Shown: positions 61,449 through 64,000 of the stretch, in pieces | How positions within the stretch are numbered: the stretch's first letter is position 1 | How the letters are laid out: each line of letters begins with the position of its first letter | NCBI RefSeq assembly: GCF_004208415.1 | Contig: NZ_CP035758.1 | Location: forward strand, 10,664,001-10,728,000 | Direction of reading: 5' to 3' | Origin: Ktedonosporobacter rubrisoli | Lineage (GTDB): Bacteria > Chloroflexota > Ktedonobacteria > Ktedonobacterales > Ktedonobacteraceae | DNA length: 64,000 nucleotides | The notes under the pieces: generated by a model | Databases searched by the model: none | What the model was told of the DNA's origin: nothing | Seen by the model: the letters and a program-made list of their open reading frames with translations, nothing else | Made by a program: the position numbers and the translations under genes

Positions 61449-62219
61449 TTACAAGGTCTTCCCAGGATCGGCAAACGGCGAGGCATCTCCTTCGTCATGA
61501 GCTTTCTCTCTTCTTTTGTTCAATGCAGCGGTCAATTGCGCCTGCATCTCTTCGGCTTGTCTGCGCATTAACGCTTTTCCTGCTTCGAGGTTCGCCCCCG
61601 CTTGCGGCGCGAGCAAGAGCTCGCAGAACTCGGCAACCGTTTCTACCAGCTCTGCAAAAGATGGCCGATCCTGCCTGTTGGAGTCATCGGGCGCTACCCT
61701 CTTATGAGAAGAGAGGGCAACAAGGATGGAAGGAGCCAGAGCATCCAGGATGAAGGCAATTGCTCTCGTGTTGATGTCCTGACGAACAACCCCAGCTGCT
61801 TGCATTACCTGGAGAAAATCACGTGTTGGGCCGGGATCAGGCGGCCAATAGGCAAAGATATTGCCTGGTCTTGAGAGATATTTGCCAAACGTCTGCTCGT
61901 CCCTGATATACATTGCAGTCATCAATGGTAACTGCTTGAGGACAACGAGTAGACTCCGATAGACGCTGCCGACCGAACCTCCCAAAGGATCGCTATCGAG
62001 ATAGTGATTCCACATTTTCAGATAGATGTTCATTTCCCGGAGGAGCACAGCTTCTACCAAAGCATCCTTTGATGGGAACAACAGATAGACCAGCTTGCGG
62101 TTTAAACCCACGGCATCGGCAACATCGCTCATCGTCAATTTATTGTATCCATGTCGAAGCAGCAGATCAGCGGTCACATCTAGGATGGTCCGTTCGCGTT
62201 CTTTCTCATCAACACCCAT
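61449..62219 (-). CDS. TetR-family repressor
   Basis: This 256-aa regulator has the TetR HTH (TILDVTADLLLRHGYNKLTM, then SDVADAVGLNRKLVYLLFPS) and an all-helical ligand domain. It is first in an operon with the Rph-like enzyme. A clear promoter and a 10-bp perfect inverted repeat lie just upstream (62231-62287), indicating autorepression and control of the enzyme. Ligand unknown; a rifamycin-like or amphiphilic compound is a guess. Confidence 0.92.
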   Translation of the reverse strand: MGVDEKERERTILDVTADLLLRHGYNKLTMSDVADAVGLNRKLVYLLFPSKDALVEAVLLREMNIYLKMWNHYLDSDPLGGSVGSVYRSLLVVLKQLPLMTAMYIRDEQTFGKYLSRPGNIFAYWPPDPGPTRDFLQVMQAAGVVRQDINTRAIAFILDALAPSILVALSSHKRVAPDDSNRQDRPSFAELVETVAEFCELLLAPQAGANLEAGKALMRRQAEEMQAQLTAALNKRREKAHDEGDASPFADPGKTL

Positions 62220-62230
62220 AACTTCTCACT

Positions 62231-62287
62231 TTCACAAATATTGTTTATTTGTGAATAAATTATAGACTCCCATTTGTTAGAGGTCAA
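62231..62287 (-). promoter_or_regulatory. TetR-type promoter and operator
   Basis: On the minus strand TTGACC (62287-62282) is followed after 17 bases by a perfect TATAAT (62264-62259). Downstream the palindrome TTCACAAATA-N5-TATTTGTGAA (62231-62255) covers the expected start region. A dimeric TetR protein would bind there and block the tetR/rph-like operon. Confidence 0.85.
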
Positions 62288-62700
62288 GATTTCTAGGGGC
62301 GGAGTGAAGGTTGTTGCCACCAGAGGGCAAAGTAATTACTGAGGTGGAAGGTAGGAGTTGCTGAGATGCTGAGCCATGTGGAGCATACCCCAAATTTTTA
62401 AAGAGACATAGGTTGCGCGGAAGTACAGGTAAAGGGCGTAAATAGTGAATCCTTATCAGCACGAAATGTGGGATTTTTGCATAGAGAGTGAGCAACTCAA
62501 CTATTGAAAGCTGCTCGACTCACTTTTGGCGCGTATCATCTCGCGCCATTTTTGTGTGTTAGGCGGATCTGGCGCTTCAAGAAATTGGCTTGTGAACAAG
62601 CACACTCTTGCGCTTCTTCCCAGAAAGCAGAGGTATTTCTCCTTATTTGTAAACTCAGGCCACGAATGTTGCGGCGAATCTTCCAATGGTTGAGCCTATT
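62288..62700. other. Intergenic region
   Basis: No gene is supported. Short frames on both strands contradict each other. Confidence 0.4.
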
Positions 62701-63072
62701 CTAGCTTCGTTCCGGATCATAGACGAGTTCGTAGAGGTTGCCATCGGGGCCTCGAAAGTGTTGCCAGGCATAACCATCGGGCCTATCATCGTGCACTGGC
62801 CCTATCAGTTCGATTCCCGCTTGCACCAACTCCTGGCTCGCCTGATAAATATCCTCGACCAGGAAACCACAGGCGATGGAATCGGGCGCAAAATGTTGGT
62901 TAGTTTCATCTGGGCTGAAGATCTCGACCTTATCTCCGCTTGGGAGTTGAAAAAGCGTGAAATCGTGCCCGCGATATGTCAATGGCAAATCCATAACGTT
63001 TTGCAGGAACAGCTCTACCTCAGCAAACTTCTCTGTTTTGATCCCCATCCATACAAGCGCCTTTACCTTCAT
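62701..63072 (-). CDS. VOC-family (glyoxalase/bleomycin-resistance-like) protein
   Basis: This 123-aa protein has the VOC beta-alpha-beta-beta-beta pattern: ALVWMGIKTEKFAEVELFLQ; KVEIFSPDETNQHFA; CGFLVEDIYQASQELVQAGI; WQHFRGPDGNLYELVYD with the Glu of the metal or ligand site. Members bind or modify small molecules such as drugs, catechols or aldehydes. It stands alone with a good SD (GGAGGAG). Confidence 0.85.
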   Translation of the reverse strand: MKVKALVWMGIKTEKFAEVELFLQNVMDLPLTYRGHDFTLFQLPSGDKVEIFSPDETNQHFAPDSIACGFLVEDIYQASQELVQAGIELIGPVHDDRPDGYAWQHFRGPDGNLYELVYDPERS

Positions 63073-63491
63073 AATTGCTCATCTCCTCCTTCCTTTCCTT
63101 TGCCTTCGGCGGCTGACAACAGCCAGCAGCCCATGCATCATTGAGATTATAGGTTCTGAGACCTCTCTGCGCGTCGTCCGAGAAGGCAAACCTTGCGCAA
63201 AAGTCTGCTGGTCATTTTTCTAGAGGGCTAAACTTCCCCTCATTAACTGTGTTCGGAATAACTTTTGATTTCTGTATCTCAACGATAGTAAGGCGGCAAG
63301 ATTTCATTGAACTCTACCATTTTTCCAGCTCTGTATACTCCTTAATAGAAGCAGGTATGCAATAACTTGCTCGAAAAAGCCTCCAAAGGGCAAGAACGGC
63401 GCTGTTATCTGGTACTTCTTCCAGAAACATAGCAAGCCCGCAAAAAAAGGAACCAGATTCGCGACTATTCATTTATAAAAGGAGTCTCTAG
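63073..63491. other. Intergenic region
   Basis: No gene is seen. The final 15 bases hold the SD (AAAGGAG) of the following gene. Confidence 0.4.
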
Positions 63492-63968
63492 ATGAAACGT
63501 TTACTACCATTTGCGCTGCTAACCTTTTCTATTTTGGGAGCAGTTCTGTTCACTATGAGCCAGATGAGCCAGGGCAGTTTAGCACATGCCAGTTCCAACA
63601 AAAATCTGGCCCCAGTCTACGAGCATAATCAAGCTCACTTCTTTGGCAATCCGAACCACAAAACTGGAGACCGCATAGAATTCGCTAACCAGGTTTACGA
63701 TGCCAACAACGAAAATGTCATTGGCTCTTCTGATGGTGAGTGTTTCTTTGCCAGCGAGACCGTCTTTCAATGTGACTGGACACTGATGTTGCCTGATGGC
63801 AATATTGTCATTTCAGGAGCGCAAAACGATCAGCAGGCCAATACAGTTTATGCGATAGTTGGCGGAACAGGAGCCTACTCCCATATCCAGGGCGAGGTTA
63901 CTCTAACTTCAATCGGGAAGATAACTAACGGCGAGGCTCCCCAGTACAAATATACTTTCCACCTCTAG
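63492..63968 (+). CDS. Secreted allene-oxide-cyclase-like barrel protein
   Basis: This 158-aa protein starts at an ATG with AAAGGAG before it. The first 33 residues form a signal peptide (LLPFALLTFSILGAVLFTM) with likely cleavage after SLAHA. The mature part resembles the dirigent/allene-oxide-cyclase-like barrel: GDRIEFANQVYDANNENVIG; DGECFFASETVFQCDWTLML; YAIVGGTGAYSHIQGEV. Bacterial homologues are secreted proteins of unknown function. Two Cys may form a disulfide. The gene ends 32 bases before the window end. Confidence 0.8.
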   Translation: MKRLLPFALLTFSILGAVLFTMSQMSQGSLAHASSNKNLAPVYEHNQAHFFGNPNHKTGDRIEFANQVYDANNENVIGSSDGECFFASETVFQCDWTLMLPDGNIVISGAQNDQQANTVYAIVGGTGAYSHIQGEVTLTSIGKITNGEAPQYKYTFHL

Positions 63969-64000
63969 CAGCCGTAAAGGCATAAAGGGAGAATAGTGGA

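Overview
The window looks like part of a large, gene-sparse chromosome of a Ktedonobacteria-type Chloroflexota bacterium (inference). The grounds are several XRE/NB-ARC/TPR STAND proteins, a CUT1 sugar transporter with its own LacI regulator, IS3-type remnants, and RiPP clusters with many broken genes nearby. No rRNA, tRNA or CRISPR array was seen.

Layout. 1-2.7 kb: degenerate DNA with a partial gene, an IS3 remnant and a small two-gene unit ending in a membrane peptide. 2.7-3.4 kb: a DnaQ-type exonuclease. 4.2-12.3 kb: a sugar-uptake operon (two permeases, a Tat/lipoprotein-type binding protein, a two-Rossmann FAD oxidoreductase with a repeat-like tail), divergent from a LacI regulator. Twin palindromic operators lie in the shared promoter. 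12.4-13.9 kb: a junkyard of transposase fragments, a PchB-like chorismate mutase and the C-terminal stub of a Tc-toxin-like protein. 14.0-25.0 kb: a RiPP operon on the minus strand, in transcription order: a 59-aa Cys-containing precursor, an M50 metalloprotease, an Ocin-ThiF-like partner, a YcaO cyclodehydratase, a SagB-type dehydrogenase and a full-length LanB dehydratase. It predicts a thiazole-bearing peptide with optional dehydrobutyrines. A STAND regulator (25.4-28.0 kb) is divergent from it.

28-36.3 kb: a broken flavin monooxygenase, an SPL-family radical SAM protein, an MFS exporter with a frameshifted LysR gene, a DrrAB-like ABC exporter with a frameshifted ATPase, and a SHOCT-like helical-repeat protein paired with a DUF2089 protein. 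36.7-42 kb: a P450, then a second RiPP locus: a class-I-lanthipeptide-like precursor (FDLD leader box, seven Cys), a LanC cyclase, a formyltransferase of the methionyl-tRNA formyltransferase fold, and a LuxR-type regulator. It has no LanB of its own. The only LanB in the window is 21.6 kb away in the thiazole cluster, so the two RiPP systems may share a dehydratase.

42-58.3 kb: two more XRE/NB-ARC/TPR proteins, one with a C-terminal domain resembling the phage/plasmid primase winged helix, and one TIR/NB-ARC/TPR protein. Between them lie an SMI1/KNR4 protein, a SnoaL-like protein, an SDR, an MFS exporter and a HemW-like radical SAM enzyme. 58.8-62.3 kb: a rifampicin-phosphotransferase/PEP-synthase-like enzyme in an operon with a TetR repressor, whose promoter and palindromic operator are clear. 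62.7-64 kb: a VOC protein and a secreted allene-oxide-cyclase-like barrel protein.

Several genes (LysR at 32979, ABC ATPase at 34380, the 1665-1674 overlap) change frame at G/C runs. Those may be assembly errors rather than true pseudogenes.
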